Of a stretch of 64,000 nucleotides of DNA, positions 11,338 through 22,662 are shown one piece after another. The translations under genes and the position numbers were made by a program. The notes beneath the pieces were generated by a model, which was not told the origin of the DNA, did no database searches, and saw only the letters and a program-made list of their open reading frames with translations. This stretch comes from Streblospio benedicti. Taxonomy: Eukaryota; Annelida; Polychaeta; Spionida; Spionidae. Location of the stretch: positions 9,424,936 through 9,488,935 of the forward strand of contig CM032659.1 of the NCBI GenBank assembly GCA_019095985.1. Direction: 5' to 3'. Position 1 is the first letter of the stretch. The number at the start of each line of letters is the position of its first letter.

Positions 11338-11769
11338 TTTTATTTTCAAAATCAAAGCAAAACATGAAAAGAAAGCTAATATTTGTCACGAACACGTACT
11401 ACGTAGATGTGATGCTCAGCTTAGAATGACTGACTGCCAGACTGGTATCACATAGACAAGAGACACATCAGTATCTAACACAGTATTGAACAACGTAAAT
11501 ATAGATCTATATGAACGTTTTTATCAATAATCATTAATAATATCAATAAAATATCAAAATCATCAATAATTCATTGTATTTGTTTCACGACCGAGTAGAG
11601 ACAAGATGTCTAACGCACAACACAGCACTGGCGTAGGCTATTCCATTTTAATGAAATAGTGACACAGCATGCGTTTCATCATGTTTAAAAAAATATTAAA
11701 TCAAAGATAATATAATAATTTGTGAAAAATAATGACTTCCACACACAATAGTAGCATAAATTAAGTCTC

Positions 11770-11887
11770 TTAAAGTCCCGCAAAGAGGGTCATTTGGTGA
11801 AATAAGGACCTCTTCAAATGGACCCTGCCCCTCGGTCCATTCTTTAGAAGTCCTTATTTCACCAAATGACCTCTTGCGGGACTTTAA
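11770..11887. mobile_element. TTAA-flanked hairpin MITE
   Basis: Arms of about 55 bp (11770-11824 and 11834-11887) are nearly perfect reverse complements around a 9-nt loop. Each end is TTAA followed inward by AGTCCCGC, so the element is AGTCCC...GGGACT with a TTAA duplication at 11770-11773 and 11884-11887. TTAA targets are characteristic of piggyBac and of Kolobok elements; which of the two is not decided. The tight hairpin could also fold as RNA if transcribed. Confidence 0.8.
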
Positions 11888-12207
11888 CTATTACATAAAA
11901 CCTGCATAATTCCCGATTGCAAAGCAGATATGGGGAACAATATGGAGAGACTATCATGTATTTTGTTTCCATGATCAGTTATGGGCAGTTTACATGCTGC
12001 TCACGTTTCTTATGTGATTTTGTTCATAACTGATAGCAATATATGAAATATTTTACCAGGTTATCAAAATATAATCAATGTTCTATCATTTCACGAGACT
12101 AGAGTGCTGAGCTGTCAGTATGGCTCGGACAAGAGAGACTGCAGATTAATGTGGACGTCATTTACATCTCGATGACAATTCATGTACCGCTGTTCAATTG
12201 ATAAGAT
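11888..12207. other. Gene-free spacer before the gap
   Basis: No coding or repeat signal is recognised up to the assembly gap. Confidence 0.5.
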
Positions 12208-12307
12208 NNNNNNNNNNNNNNNNNNNNNNNNNNNNNNNNNNNNNNNNNNNNNNNNNNNNNNNNNNNNNNNNNNNNNNNNNNNNNNNNNNNNNNNNNNNNN
12301 NNNNNNN
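12208..12307. other. Assembly gap (100 N)
   Basis: Exactly 100 unresolved bases, the usual placeholder for a scaffold gap of unknown size. Apparent open frames that cross it are meaningless. Confidence 0.99.
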
Positions 12308-13094
12308 TTTACATTATACGTTCTTTGTTCTTCGCACAAGTGGAAAGCATATTGTCAAGTTGCTCTTACTGATTCCAATCATATAAGTGCTGTTATGACT
12401 TATAATAATTGGGACCAGCTATAATCTTCGTGATAATCTTCACTGGGTTGTCTGGAAAAGCTCTTAATTCCGACAATGTCATTAAGTATTGAAGACCCTG
12501 TAAAACGTAATGATGTTTTATTTGCATTAATTGGCGAAGCTGTAAGTACATTAATCCATTACATAGGAGAGAGTTGTATTGACAGTTTTATTATTGGCGC
12601 TCACTGAACCCTGATGCAGAGAACCGCATTCAACTGCTGGTAAAGTAATGGTTTATGCGTATCAACTGACATGCATGAGAAATGTTAGTTTAAAAAAATG
12701 ATAACTTCCGTGTTTCAGTGTCTGTTATCGTGCATGCCGGGAGGTGAAATTTGTAGTATGTGCTTTTCTGGGAAGCATGCTTGATTTACTAGAAAGGGGT
12801 GGGGAGGCCTGTCATTTGGGGAGGCCGGCCTTTTTTTTTTTTTTTTGGGGGGGGGATGGGAGGTGTCACCACACGATTTTCATATTGGCTATAATAGTGG
12901 GGGGAGGGGCCGGAGTTGCTCAGTTTTTAACTATACCCCCATAGGACGGTCCCTCAAGTTTCTAAAAAGAGTTGGACGGACGCCATTTTTCATTGCTAGT
13001 CAAGCCCAGGAGAAATTCCTAGCAGCCAACAATGCTCTGTATATAATATGTTCTTTGTGGACTTATAGAACGTGTTCGATTGTTGTTCCTATAG
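12308..13094. other. Spacer with G-rich low-complexity tract
   Basis: No gene is supported. A T-run followed by a G-run lies at ~12830-12856. The segment from ~12960 may belong to the LINE relic that becomes recognisable at 13095. Confidence 0.5.
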
Positions 13095-13460
13095 ACAAGT
13101 CAAATGGTGGACTAAGTGTGAGCTAGGTTTGGGAAGAACGGCTGGTAAAGGTAGTTCAGTCAAATGTATGCCATTATGCATAGTCATGCTCGTGTTGGAG
13201 ATGACTATAGTGAGGAATTTAGTGTTATTGTTGGTGTAAATAAGGTTTATATTCTTAGTCCACTGATATTTATCATCGTCCTAGAGACCCTCTCACTGAA
13301 GCCAGGAAAAGGTGCTTCCCTGCGGAATTGTTGTAGGCTGATGACTTTGTCATTTTGGATAAATCTGTTGGAAAAGCTATCAGACAAAGTGAATGCATGG
13401 AAGATGGGTATGGAAGCCAGGGACTGCAAGTAAACATGGGTAAAGCCAAGTGCCTAATAA
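13095..13460 (+). mobile_element. LINE reverse-transcriptase fragment
   Basis: This is a decayed piece of a non-LTR retrotransposon reverse transcriptase. Seen: RVGDDYSEEFSVIVGV followed by LSPLIFIIVLETLS, which matches the family pattern GVxQGxxLSPLLFxIVLEALS upstream of the catalytic motif. A shifted ADDFVILD follows at 13337-13360, where the expected Tyr of YADD reads as TAG (13334-13336). Then come NAWKMGMEARDCK and, in another frame, LQVNMGKAKCLI, matching the ...VNMxKTKxMI segment. At least two frame changes and one stop show it is dead. Only the palm region remains, and the clade is not assigned. Confidence 0.82.
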
Positions 13461-13817
13461 AAAATATATGAAATGTAAATAAATGTGAATGCTTCGAGGT
13501 TTTTGTTTTAGTTGGGTTTTCAGTTCCTCTGGAAGCCAATAGTGGAGCAGTCTGGAGCTGTTAAGAGTTAGGAAACACTTGTATCGTCAGATCTAGACCT
13601 CTTTCACGTGTGGGTTCTAAGTAGCTGTGTGCAACTAGAAGCCTTCACCACTAAGCCACAGCTGTACGTATTCAATATCACCAATCTTTTTTATGATTGA
13701 GCACATTTATAGACCCAAATAACATATGTTTAGACACTTTAATCACAGCAATAGCTTGCTTAGTTTTAAAATTATAGCAATAGACAGAGTTTTCGGCAAT
13801 GGCCGCCATTTTAGGCC
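13445..13817. repeat. Dispersed block, copy 1, with an internal insertion
   Basis: Segments 13445-13510 and 13683-13817 match 17110-17312 in the same order and orientation. Shared strings include ATAGACCCAAATA, AATAGCTTGCTTAGTTTTAA and CAGAGTTTTCGG. The ~160 bases between the two segments are absent from the other copy, so they look like an insertion. Confidence 0.8.
13516..13672 (-). repeat. Probable tRNA-derived SINE insertion
   Basis: This is the extra segment inside the duplicated block. On the minus strand it carries TGGCTTAGTGG, a good Pol III A-box, followed ~48 nt later by a weak B-box-like GGTCTAGATCT. Its absence from the sister copy at 17.1 kb supports insertion. The identity as a SINE is moderate. 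Confidence 0.4.
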
Positions 13818-15533
13818 TAATCTCGGCATGCTACGCGAATGTTGAGAATGTTCATGTGTGTGCCTGAAAAAAGGGTGGGGGTGGTAAAAAAGTACAGAAA
13901 GCCTCTGCATGTATGGATATAGGTCAAATAGACGCAAATGACAAAAAACTTGAAGGGGATGATTCCAGGGGGGAGACTGGGTAGATAAAGAAACGCGGAT
14001 TTTGCGTCGGATTAGCGATAGCGATTGGTAAGCGATGGCCTACATTTAGCGATAGCGTGGGTTGCAGAAACCATTATAGCTTAAGTAGTCATACGCAATC
14101 GCTGGAGCGTCTATCATAAATAAATGGTATTCAAATTCATGCAACACTTACATCACCAACAAGTTCAGAAAAATTACCACCCATGGGACTACCACATTTT
14201 GCACCAGCTCCACATCCCTCAGACACTAGCAATGACGGCACCTACGTGGATTCTAATAGTGGTCTTTCGACAGAGTAGTGTAGGAATTTTGCATTGGATG
14301 ATTATGCCATTTGAACTTTTATGGGTTGTTTAAATAATGAATTCTTTTAATGAATTGTTTTAATAATGACATGTTTATGATGCATATAATGTTTAATAAT
14401 GGTATGTTTGTTTTAAATTTGATACATGTTCGTATGAAAATGTTCGTTTATATAAAGTTTTGTTCGTTCATTAAATGTGTGATCAGTTGTATGTTTTTCA
14501 TGATCAGTAACAAAATTCACTTTTTAACTAGAATGTTCAAAATACAAACATTTCACAAAAACGAAATAACAAAATATATTAAGATCATCATAATAAGGAT
14601 ATGGAAAGTCTCTCTTAACATACAACATTAATGTCACAGTAACACAGAAAGAATATTGACTAATATTGACGAAATGTTCGGCATTTACTGCAATAAATTT
14701 GATATACTAGTATATTTTTTGTGTGAAATATTTTCACCTTCTCATACTACTCTAACCGAATCTGTAAGGACGAGTTACGGATTCCTAGAGCAGTTGCGGA
14801 CACTTTTTGCCCCACTTCAAATAACATACGAGACAAAATGTGAATCTACGGATGCCCATCTCGTAGATCACAATGTTCTCGTATGTTTAAAAAAAATATT
14901 TAGCATCCAAGAAAGTACCAATTGTAAATTACTACTTTGAACACGATGGTTTTCCTGGTGCCTAAGTGTAAAAGAATTTCATCAGTAAATCTAACGTAAA
15001 CATGCATGTTCAAATCGCATAAATTATCGTTAAACCTACGGGACGTGTATGCCAGTTTATTTCATAACAAAATGCATGAAAGCTCATGTAATTTTAATGA
15101 ACCATAAAAATTGTGTTTTTCTTACGAAAATACAACCGGTGCTTCCTTTTGACACCTTAAATGCTATTGTTGGTTCATTACCAGCTGTGTCTACGATGGT
15201 TTGTGAAAAATAAAATATATATATACGGGATGGGTGAGGTCCCCAACGTGTACACCATCACGGTTATCAACTACAAGTGCTGAGCTACGTTTCTTCTCTC
15301 ATCCCTGTTATCGTCGGCGTCATTCGGTGGAATTTCACATACTTGTTTACTGTATTTTAGCGAAGAGTGGCACCTAATAGATTGCAGCTCCATTTGCGTT
15401 TACGCAATATTTAGCTTGCGTTCTGATGTTAAAATGTCTATGCAACCCGAAATAATTGATTTAGCGAGGATTACTATTTGCGCGATGCGATCTTGAGCTG
15501 CGAACGTTTATCAACAAGCCCCAGGCCACACCC
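13818..15533. other. Gene-free spacer
   Basis: No gene is supported. Open frames of 60-94 codons occur by chance in the AT-rich sequence (14350-14940), without recognisable motifs. Confidence 0.5.
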
Positions 15534-15580
15534 TCATATTGAGGAATAATTACGGCTTATCAAAATAAATTTAGGATTTG

Positions 15581-15613
<33 letters not shown>

Positions 15614-15614
15614 C
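15534..15614 (+). repeat. (GATT)n-tailed retroposon-like repeat
   Basis: A conserved 3' segment (GGCCACACCCTCATATTGAG through ATAAATTTAGGATTTGATG) runs into a GATT tandem tail at ~15583-15614. The same segment with the same kind of tail occurs inverted at 63000-63079. A fixed 3' end with a short tandem tail is typical of SINEs and LINEs primed on a tetranucleotide tail. The 5' limit is unknown. Confidence 0.7.
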
Positions 15615-17109
15615 CTTGATTGAACATACTGCCATTTGTATCTATGTTATGCCTCTTTTTTGTTAGAATAAGGTGTTTGATTTTACCTCCTTGCTGCTAT
15701 CTACTTCTCTGTACCTTCAGCAGTAGACCTAATTGAAAGTTAATTAATTGATTCAGCTCAAAATGTAGTGTGGTATGTAGTAAGTGTATGATACACCCAA
15801 ATACATGTCAAGAAGTACATTGCCCACATTGCAAATGTGTTGACACAGTAAAACTTTACGTTGTAATGTTTTTACCAGTGTGAAATGTTAAGACTGTGAC
15901 TTCTCATGTTACCAAAGTTTTATTAGCGTGATCTTACTCTAACATGTATAATCATTGAAATTTATATTGTGGCCATTCTGAAGATCCCTCTTTTGTGCCA
16001 AAACGATCAAACAATCTTAATAAGACATTTTATAAAAGATAGAACCAACATATTTAATATTTCATTCACATTTCAATTTAATATTTCAGACCTTCCGGCC
16101 ATCCTAAGAATATAATGCAAAAGAAATAAACTTAAATTAAAAAATTTCAATACACATCTATTTAACAAATGGGGGGTGGGGGGTGGGGGGGTGGAGAAGA
16201 CTCCCATTTTCGTGTGACAGGAGCAGCCATGGCATCCTGGTGCCGGTCCCTTACCTTCCCAAGCTTCCACATTTTCACTGGTAATAGCCATGCTTGTAAA
16301 TCCGTGATCAAAACTGTCGGGGAGAGGGTGTCTCCTAAGTTTAAACTTTTTCATTACGCTTACCAGGCAATGTTTTTTTTTCATTATATTTTTTAAGCAA
16401 TTGTCCAGTAGTTCAATGACTATATACACGTAACGGACTTTTGCTTTTAATTTCTTATATATGAGTAATGACTGAACAATACAAACATATACGATAACAG
16501 TATAGATAAAGAATGAAATATAAAATAAAGTATTTTGGATAAAGTATATAAGATAAAGCATTTTGGTGGGGAAAGGGGGGGGGGCTGCCTCGCCCCCTGG
16601 ATCTGCCGATGATGCATGATGACATTTTCCCAACTTATTTGTGAACTCATTCAAGAGTTTAGCATATTTTCTATGTTGAATATTTTCATGTGTCATATCA
16701 GTTAGTTACATGTAGTAATTTTAACATCCTTGTCAGTACGAAAAACAACCGTTGAAAACGTACTTATTTCAACAAATACAAAAATTAATGTTTCTTATGT
16801 TAGCGTTGTTTAGAAAATTCCCCCCATCTAATATTCTGACCCTCGCTTTAAGATTACGTTATGATAAGACTTCAGGACAGTAGATGTCGTCAGTACAGTC
16901 GTTTGGTGTTGTACTTGTGTCAGAACAGTCAATACCTTAGATCAGGAATGCCATTTATTCGTGGTTAGATCTAATAGCCCCCTAGTCGTACTTTTTCTCT
17001 TACATATTCACATTCTAATAAGTAGCTAACCTTCTACAGTCTTTGCACAAGGGTGATATTTGAACCTGCACTGCAATTGTGTGTGTAGAGGTTGTCCGTT
17101 GTTGTTTTA
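15615..17109. other. Spacer with G-rich tracts and a long chance-like frame
   Basis: A 207-codon minus-strand frame (16696-16073) spans two G-rich tracts (16170-16195 and ~16569-16582) but shows no domain. Within it, 16246-16310 on the minus strand is bounded by an acceptor-like CCCCGACAG and a donor-like GTAAGG. Near 16590-16605 the minus strand reads GCAGATCCAGGGGGCGAG, resembling a terminus common in invertebrate DNA transposons. I support none of these as a gene. Confidence 0.4.
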
Positions 17110-17312
17110 TACATAAATCTATAAAATGTAAATATATGTAAATGCTTTGAGTTTTTCTTTTTTTCTTTCTTTTTTTAGCTTATCACCTAGCTTTTTTATT
17201 ATTGAGCATATTTATAGACCCAAATAGACACTTAAATCACATCAATAGCTTGCTTAGTTTTAAAATTAATGCAATATACAGAGTTTTCGGAAATGGCCAC
17301 CGTTTTGGCCCC
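17110..17312. repeat. Dispersed block, copy 2 (without insertion)
   Basis: Sister of 13445-13817, 3.6 kb downstream in the same orientation, retaining the pre-insertion arrangement. Divergence of roughly 15 percent by eye suggests an old duplication or two copies of an unnamed repeat. Confidence 0.8.
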
Positions 17313-18480
17313 TAAAGAGTTTTCCCCAAAGTTGCTGTATCAGCAACTAAGCTAAAATGCAATGTGGAGATCTAGACCAACATGATCCAACATGCATCCA
17401 TTAAAAAATCGTGTGACCCAAGACATGTCAAGGTTAACTATGGGGGGTATATGGCTGGAAACTCGACTATAACGCCCTCCGTCAGACCTGAGTGGATGGC
17501 AAAATGTGGGAGGCAAACTATGTAGGTAAACTATGCAGGCAAACGCCACAGGCGCACAGCTTTTCTGGAAGGGTTGGGGGTTGGTTCAGGGCATGTTATA
17601 ATTAACACCCCGGGAAAATTTTGAAATTTAGACCCTTTTTGTAGCATCTGAAGCTATTTCAGACAGAAAAGTAACCTTAAAACAAATATATTAAAGCTCA
17701 GTTTTATTCGGGGAGTAACCTAGCACCACCACCCCCACAAAAAAAATAAATAAATAAATGAAAACTAAATCACAATGACTCGTATGTAATACATCCCTGC
17801 GATCTGTACTTCTCGAGTCCAACTTCCTATTCACTCGGCTACAGAAGTAACGTATATGGTTTTACAGATTTTACAGATTTTACAGATTTTGCAACCTTCC
17901 ATCTGGCTTGATGCTTATAGGTTGGGTGCGTAAAGAAGAGAGAAAGAGATGGGACAAAATAAAGAATAAACGTACAGCAGGGGGGGGGGGGGGGGGATAA
18001 AATGTTAGTAGAGTGCAAGATAAAAGCAGAGATGAGAAGAAAGGGGTTAGTAAGGTAGGGGATGAGACACATTGGAAATCTTATTCTTGAAGATCTCCAG
18101 TGATTTGGATTACAGTGTGTCTCTAGGGAGCTGATTCCAATCTACTATTGTTCGAGGGGAAAATGAATACTGGTGATATTGGGTACGGGATACTATGGGT
18201 TGGAGGTGGACACCATTTCTTTGCAGGAAAAAGTATGTGCCAATTGGTATGTTTACAAGGCCATGCACTTTTGTACAGTCATTAGACAAAGTCTGGTCAA
18301 CAACAGCGTATTAACTAAGTACAAAAAATAGCATTTAAATTCATTTGACAAATCTCGAGTGACAAATGCATCACACATCATCCGGAGTAACTCAGCGCTA
18401 CGCAGCACGGTTTTATATCTTGAATTTATGCTGAAAATTAAACACATGTGTTTCCAGAACTGCCGATCACCATTCAAACT
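17313..18480. other. Gene-free spacer upstream of the kinase promoter
   Basis: It contains a threefold TTTTACAGA repeat at ~17861-17893 and a poly-G tract at ~17980-17997. Otherwise it has no recognised feature. Confidence 0.5.
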
Positions 18481-18840
18481 GATCAATGGGTCAGTTGAGA
18501 CTGCCGCCGCCGCAACAGGTGCCCGCTTTCAGTTGCAGACGACAGAAAGGTAACTTCCGTGTGACGTCATTATCAGGAATGCGGCCATGACACCTGCAGA
18601 CCAAAAAAATGTTTCTGCGATTAAAATAATCGATATTTTACGACCATCTGGGCTTCGTGTCCAGATGGAAAGCGTCCGGAACGTCCTCCAGGTCACGTCT
18701 GGCGTCCCCTCTGCTCGCCAAGCGTGTGTGTTTGGAGCGAGCGACGTTCGAGCTTGGTCTTTGGTTGTGTCGTCTGCTAAAATGACGGGAAAGACTTTTG
18801 GTGGTTGCTGAGAAAGCATTGGTCCGCTGTCACAGTTCAA
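18481..18840 (+). promoter_or_regulatory. Putative promoter/CpG-rich region of the DRAK-like kinase gene
   Basis: Base composition jumps from AT-rich to about half G+C with many CpGs. This segment holds a perfect CRE palindrome TGACGTCA (18562-18569) three bases after an ETS-type ACTTCCG (18553-18559). A YY1-like GCGGCCATGAC follows at 18581-18591. Such motifs cluster in TATA-less metazoan promoters. It ends ~275 bases before the kinase start codon, so the transcription start probably lies inside or just after it. Confidence 0.5.
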
Positions 18841-19114
18841 ATAATTCAGTAAGGTAGTTGGTATCGACGAGTTAACAGTTAGTGATACTGGTCAATTGAG
18901 GGGACAGTTTTTTGGAGTACTTTGTTAATTCATAAATAGAGACGTTAGTGTTTTGAGTATTGTAAATTAATGAGGATTAATTGTGTTAAGGTTGATGTGC
19001 TGTTCAAATGTTAAGGAGGAATACAGTAACTTTTGGGCAATTTTACAGTGGAACCTCAAATCAGAGCTAAACCATCTCATTTGTGTGTGTAGTGTTATTT
19101 AAAATTGTGCAAAC

Positions 19115-19218
19115 ATGAATGGAATACAGGAGGATGAGGGGAATATCCTGACCTCAGGGGTCCAGATCAACAATCAAGAGTTTAAGGAACTTTACACCGT
19201 GGAAGAGAGGATTGGCAG
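19115..19218 (+). CDS. STK17-like: DRAK/STK17-like kinase, exon 1
   Basis: This is the first coding exon of a serine/threonine kinase of the death-associated protein kinase group (DRAK subfamily). Family members act in apoptosis and lymphocyte signalling in vertebrates. The start is firm: an in-frame TAA lies at 19100-19102, just upstream of the ATG. Residues 1-34 (MNGIQEDEGN, then ILTSGVQINN, then QEFKELYTVEERIG) form a short leader and strand beta-1, ending at the first Gly of the glycine-rich loop. The exon ends after AG of a split Ser codon at a GTGTGT donor (phase 2). It joins exon 2, ~29.9 kb away, to give IGSGRFG. The N-terminal extension before the kinase domain is short, as in vertebrate STK17A/B. 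Confidence 0.85.
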
Positions 19219-20549
19219 GTGTGTACATTAAAGAAAAATATTAAGTTTAAATTAGATATTTAAGAAAAAATATTGGGAATTCTCACAGTTATTAATTGTG
19301 TGTTGTCATCAATGATAGTCGCAGAATTACCTCCGAAAATAATGTTCTGTAGACAACAAAAATGTGGGCATTTTAATTCAAATTAACATTAATATGGGGC
19401 TACAGCAGTGGGTTCTCAGAGAGCACTTTTGGAGTTAATTAGCTGGAAAAAGGGAGGGACTTAACATGAGGGTGGGTCGTCATGTGGGATAATTATTAAT
19501 CTGTTAACACCAATTAATCATGTGTGAAGGCAAATTAGGATCGTCAAAACTGTGAGCTTGTATGAAGTAAATTGATCTCATATTGATGATTTTAAGGAAT
19601 CATCTTTTGATTTGGCATACAATTCATCGTCGATTTATGGGCAATTGGGCATCTTAGGTTGCATATATATAGTTCAAAATATTACTGTATACTTTATGAA
19701 ATATTTTCATAGATATCGGATACATTTAAAGTGTCTTTTATAATAGTGCTGAAACTGAACCCTCACAAAATTAAAGTATTAAGTATCATTTATTATTCAT
19801 TGTTAGTATGCATGAACAAACATTAAACTAGAATAAAATGTGTAAAAAACCTCGAAACGGAAACCAGTTGATATGAATTGTTTATGGTCTCACTGCAATT
19901 TTATGATTTTATAATCCGGAATATCATTTTCATTTTAATGCCTACCTGCACGCATTATCACCTAAAATGATACTTTTTAAGCATGCAACATCATGCAGTC
20001 CTACATGTGTTTGAAACATATTTCAAAGCATACCTGAAATACCTCAACCCACAAACCCATGATTAGGAAGGCAAATCTGGCAAAACATTTGCTGCCGCAT
20101 ATCTCTTTCCAGCTTCGGTATCATCACTTAATTCGTGGAGTGTTTATAAAATACATTGGGTGTAAGATTAATGAATCGTTAAAATCAACACAACAAATCC
20201 GCAGAACGTGCTAAAATCCTCGTTTAAACCGACATGCCATACGGCTATCAGTTTCATTTTTACGAGTGTCGAAGTAATTTAATATGTGTTAAGTAATTAT
20301 GACCATAAATTAAACGCTTAGTTTCTTTGACTGGAAGTTCAAGTTTATTCAAGACATTTCAAAGTTCAGTTTTTATTGCAAAAAGCTTACAATTATGCAA
20401 ATTGAAAAAAAGATTGTGCATAGCACTTATGTTCATATCCCTATAGGGGAAAATGTCTTCTTAATGACTTGTAGATAGTTACAAGCCTATTATTATTTAA
20501 CACTTAAGCATTTGTTGCCTAGTAACAAAGAGAACCCAGATCTGACAAC

Positions 20550-20675
20550 CCTAAAGACGCCTCAAATGTGTCAAAAAATTGGTCAAGTTATAGAGGTTCT
20601 TGAAGATCTCTGTCGGTCTCTTTGTGGAGGTTTAGAACTGGCAAAAATGGTCTTATTATAGAGGTGGTCTTAATT
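20550..20675 (-). mobile_element. TA-flanked MITE copy 1, decayed
   Basis: First visible copy of the family of about forty described in the summary. Family consensus: termini CAGTAGAACCTC/GAGGTTCTACTG, internal repeats of AGAGGTGGTCT or its complement. Strand '-' is used for copies reading TCTTTATGGAGG..TTATAGAGGTGGTCT. Ends are eroded here. Confidence 0.7.
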
Positions 20676-20952
20676 TCAGTTTAAATTGTTACTGTTTATG
20701 AAATTTGACATCCTAATTTTAATCTATACCAGTTGTAATGATAAGCCTGGTCCATGGCCCAGTGACACTTGTCGCCATTGTTTTAAATCGTGTCATATCA
20801 CTTGATAGTAGAGGACGTTTTAAGCGTTTGATTACAAATAAAGAGTTCCGTATCTGCATGTGCAAGGTGGTCGCTAAATGGCGGCGACCATCTGGGGAAT
20901 GTTATTGAGGAAGTCTTTATCGTTTCTATGGCAACCAAATAACAACAATCTT

Positions 20953-21200
20953 ACCTCCAAATAAGACCACCTCTTTAATGAGACCAATTTTTCACTGTTG
21001 ACACTCAAATGTCCATAGAGAGACAGCTGCGAACGTCTATAAAGAGACAAACTCTATAATATGACCATTTTTCATGGTTTCAAGACTTAATGAAGTGCCC
21101 ACAGCAAATTTACATAAAAAGACCACCTGGGGAGACCATCTTTCTAAAAAAGACCACTTGAGGCCAGGCCCTATTTTGTCTCAAGAGAAAGTTTCTACTG
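20953..21200 (+). mobile_element. MITE copy 2
   Basis: Long copy (~248 bp) with extra internal AGAGACCA units. It ends GTTTCTACTG followed by TA. Confidence 0.8.
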
Positions 21201-21740
21201 TAAATGTCCTGACAACAGTTTCTTGTTTCTATAGTAACAAATAGCTACATTACAATTTACGAAACTAAGGTGTCAAACGTGCATATACATTTGTTGCAAA
21301 CATGTTATGATAAACATACATTTTGGCTGGATTGTTGATAAACATCTAATTTTGTTTGTACGTGTATTACATAAGAAAGTTTCTGATATGAGATATTAAT
21401 TGCTGTAATAAGATTGTGATAACAAAAATCTAGACCAACGCGAAGGTTTGAAAAACAGCATTTCCTGAATCCTTTTTCTTACTTGTTAAGATTCAAATGT
21501 AGATTGTAAACTAAGCTAAAGATTGATAACTAAAACTTCCCAAGTTCAAGCTGATTTTTCTTCCCATGTACTCGTCCTGGTGTCTGTACTGTTGGAACCT
21601 TGCTTGGGTAAAAACGACACAGCAGCACAGTCATTTTTGTCCCCTTGTCAACCAACACACTTGCTTTAATTAAACCTGCAAAAAACCTTTTGCATTCAAA
21701 ATCCGAATCAGTAGACTAGAAACATATAAATGTGTAATAT

Positions 21741-21830
21741 AACATGGTTTCCGGTGAGATTTGAACCCATAACCATGGCACATTATCGCCTAGCAATGAA
21801 AGCAAGGATTCTCTGACCACATTGGTCATC
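21741..21830 (-). repeat. tRNA-derived SINE head
   Basis: The minus strand reads TGGTCAGAGAATCC (A-box-like) and, ~45 nt on, GGGTTCAAATCTC (strong B-box). No full cloverleaf with a paired acceptor stem was found, so a SINE head or tRNA pseudogene is likelier than a tRNA gene. Confidence 0.5.
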
Positions 21831-22140
21831 CAGACTTTATTACCAGTCCTTTCAAATGAAAATAAGTGTATACAGTGATGGTGTATTCATGATTTTCAAA
21901 CCCCATGTAAGAATCCGGACGTTTACCGTTCATTATTACTGCCCCGGTTGTGGGTTAGGTAAATCCACGGTTCTGTTCATTCAAAGAAATCTTCTTTTTA
22001 TTTATCAAATGAGGCCTGAAAAAAATTCTTATTACTACTAGCCAAAAAATCATGCTATGTTTAATAGTGAAAACATGAATATGTAGAAGTTCAGTTGAAA
22101 TAGTCTTCTTTTAAGCTTATTATGCCTTATATGTTGTTAC

Positions 22141-22256
22141 AGAGACCATCTGTTTAATAAGATCATTTTTCATATTCCTAATCTCCATAAATAGACCATC
22201 TGTCTATAAACACTTAATGCCAGTCTTAGTTGGTCTCAATAGTGAGGCTCTACTCT
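22141..22256 (+). mobile_element. MITE copy 3, 5'-truncated
   Basis: Starts within the internal AGAGACCATCT repeat and ends GAGGCTCTACTC. Confidence 0.75.
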
Positions 22257-22662
22257 ATAGCAGACTATGTTTAAAAAAAAGTAAAATGTTCTGTTCTGTT
22301 AACAATACTGTGTTTATTATGTATGGTATATTTACTTATTGCGTAATATTAGTTTACGCATTGGTAAAGTGAACAAAACTTCTAAGAAATCATGCGTTAT
22401 ATATGAGATCTATAGGACCATAAGGTTTAGAATATTCATAAAAGGCCATTTTTTTCTCGTAAACAACTTAGTTTAAAGCACAATGCACATGTCATAACAT
22501 ATACGCTGGATAAGCGTCATTCGTTTTCTAACTAAAGATAGGCAAATTTATGGTTTAAAAAACTGAAACTCGTGTGACACAACACTGGGTTTCTGAGAAT
22601 TATTGTCCATTTCATACACCCCTCACCATTTTAGTGGATTGGGGGGGTGCATCTTTTCATAG

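Noticed and set aside
12115-12424. Open frames crossing the N block
   Set aside because: They exist only because N codons are not read as stops.
15583-15614. CRISPR-like or functional tandem array
   Set aside because: It is a simple GATT tail of a retroposon-like repeat, with no spacers.
16073-16696. 207-codon minus-strand open frame
   Set aside because: It crosses two G-rich low-complexity tracts, has no recognisable domain, and its middle reads like translated AT-rich spacer. Length alone is not enough.
18529-18840. Opposing open frames of 74 (+) and 103 (-) codons upstream of the kinase
   Set aside because: They lie in the CpG-rich promoter-like patch, where stops are rare by composition. 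Neither shows a domain. The plus frame could be an upstream ORF, but nothing supports it.
19044-19066. CAGTGGAACCTCAAATCAGAG just before the kinase start
   Set aside because: It resembles the MITE terminus, but no internal repeat or opposite end follows. Treated as chance or a minimal remnant.
21741-21830. tRNA gene on the minus strand
   Set aside because: The B-box is good, but acceptor-stem pairing and a full cloverleaf could not be made; kept only as a SINE head.
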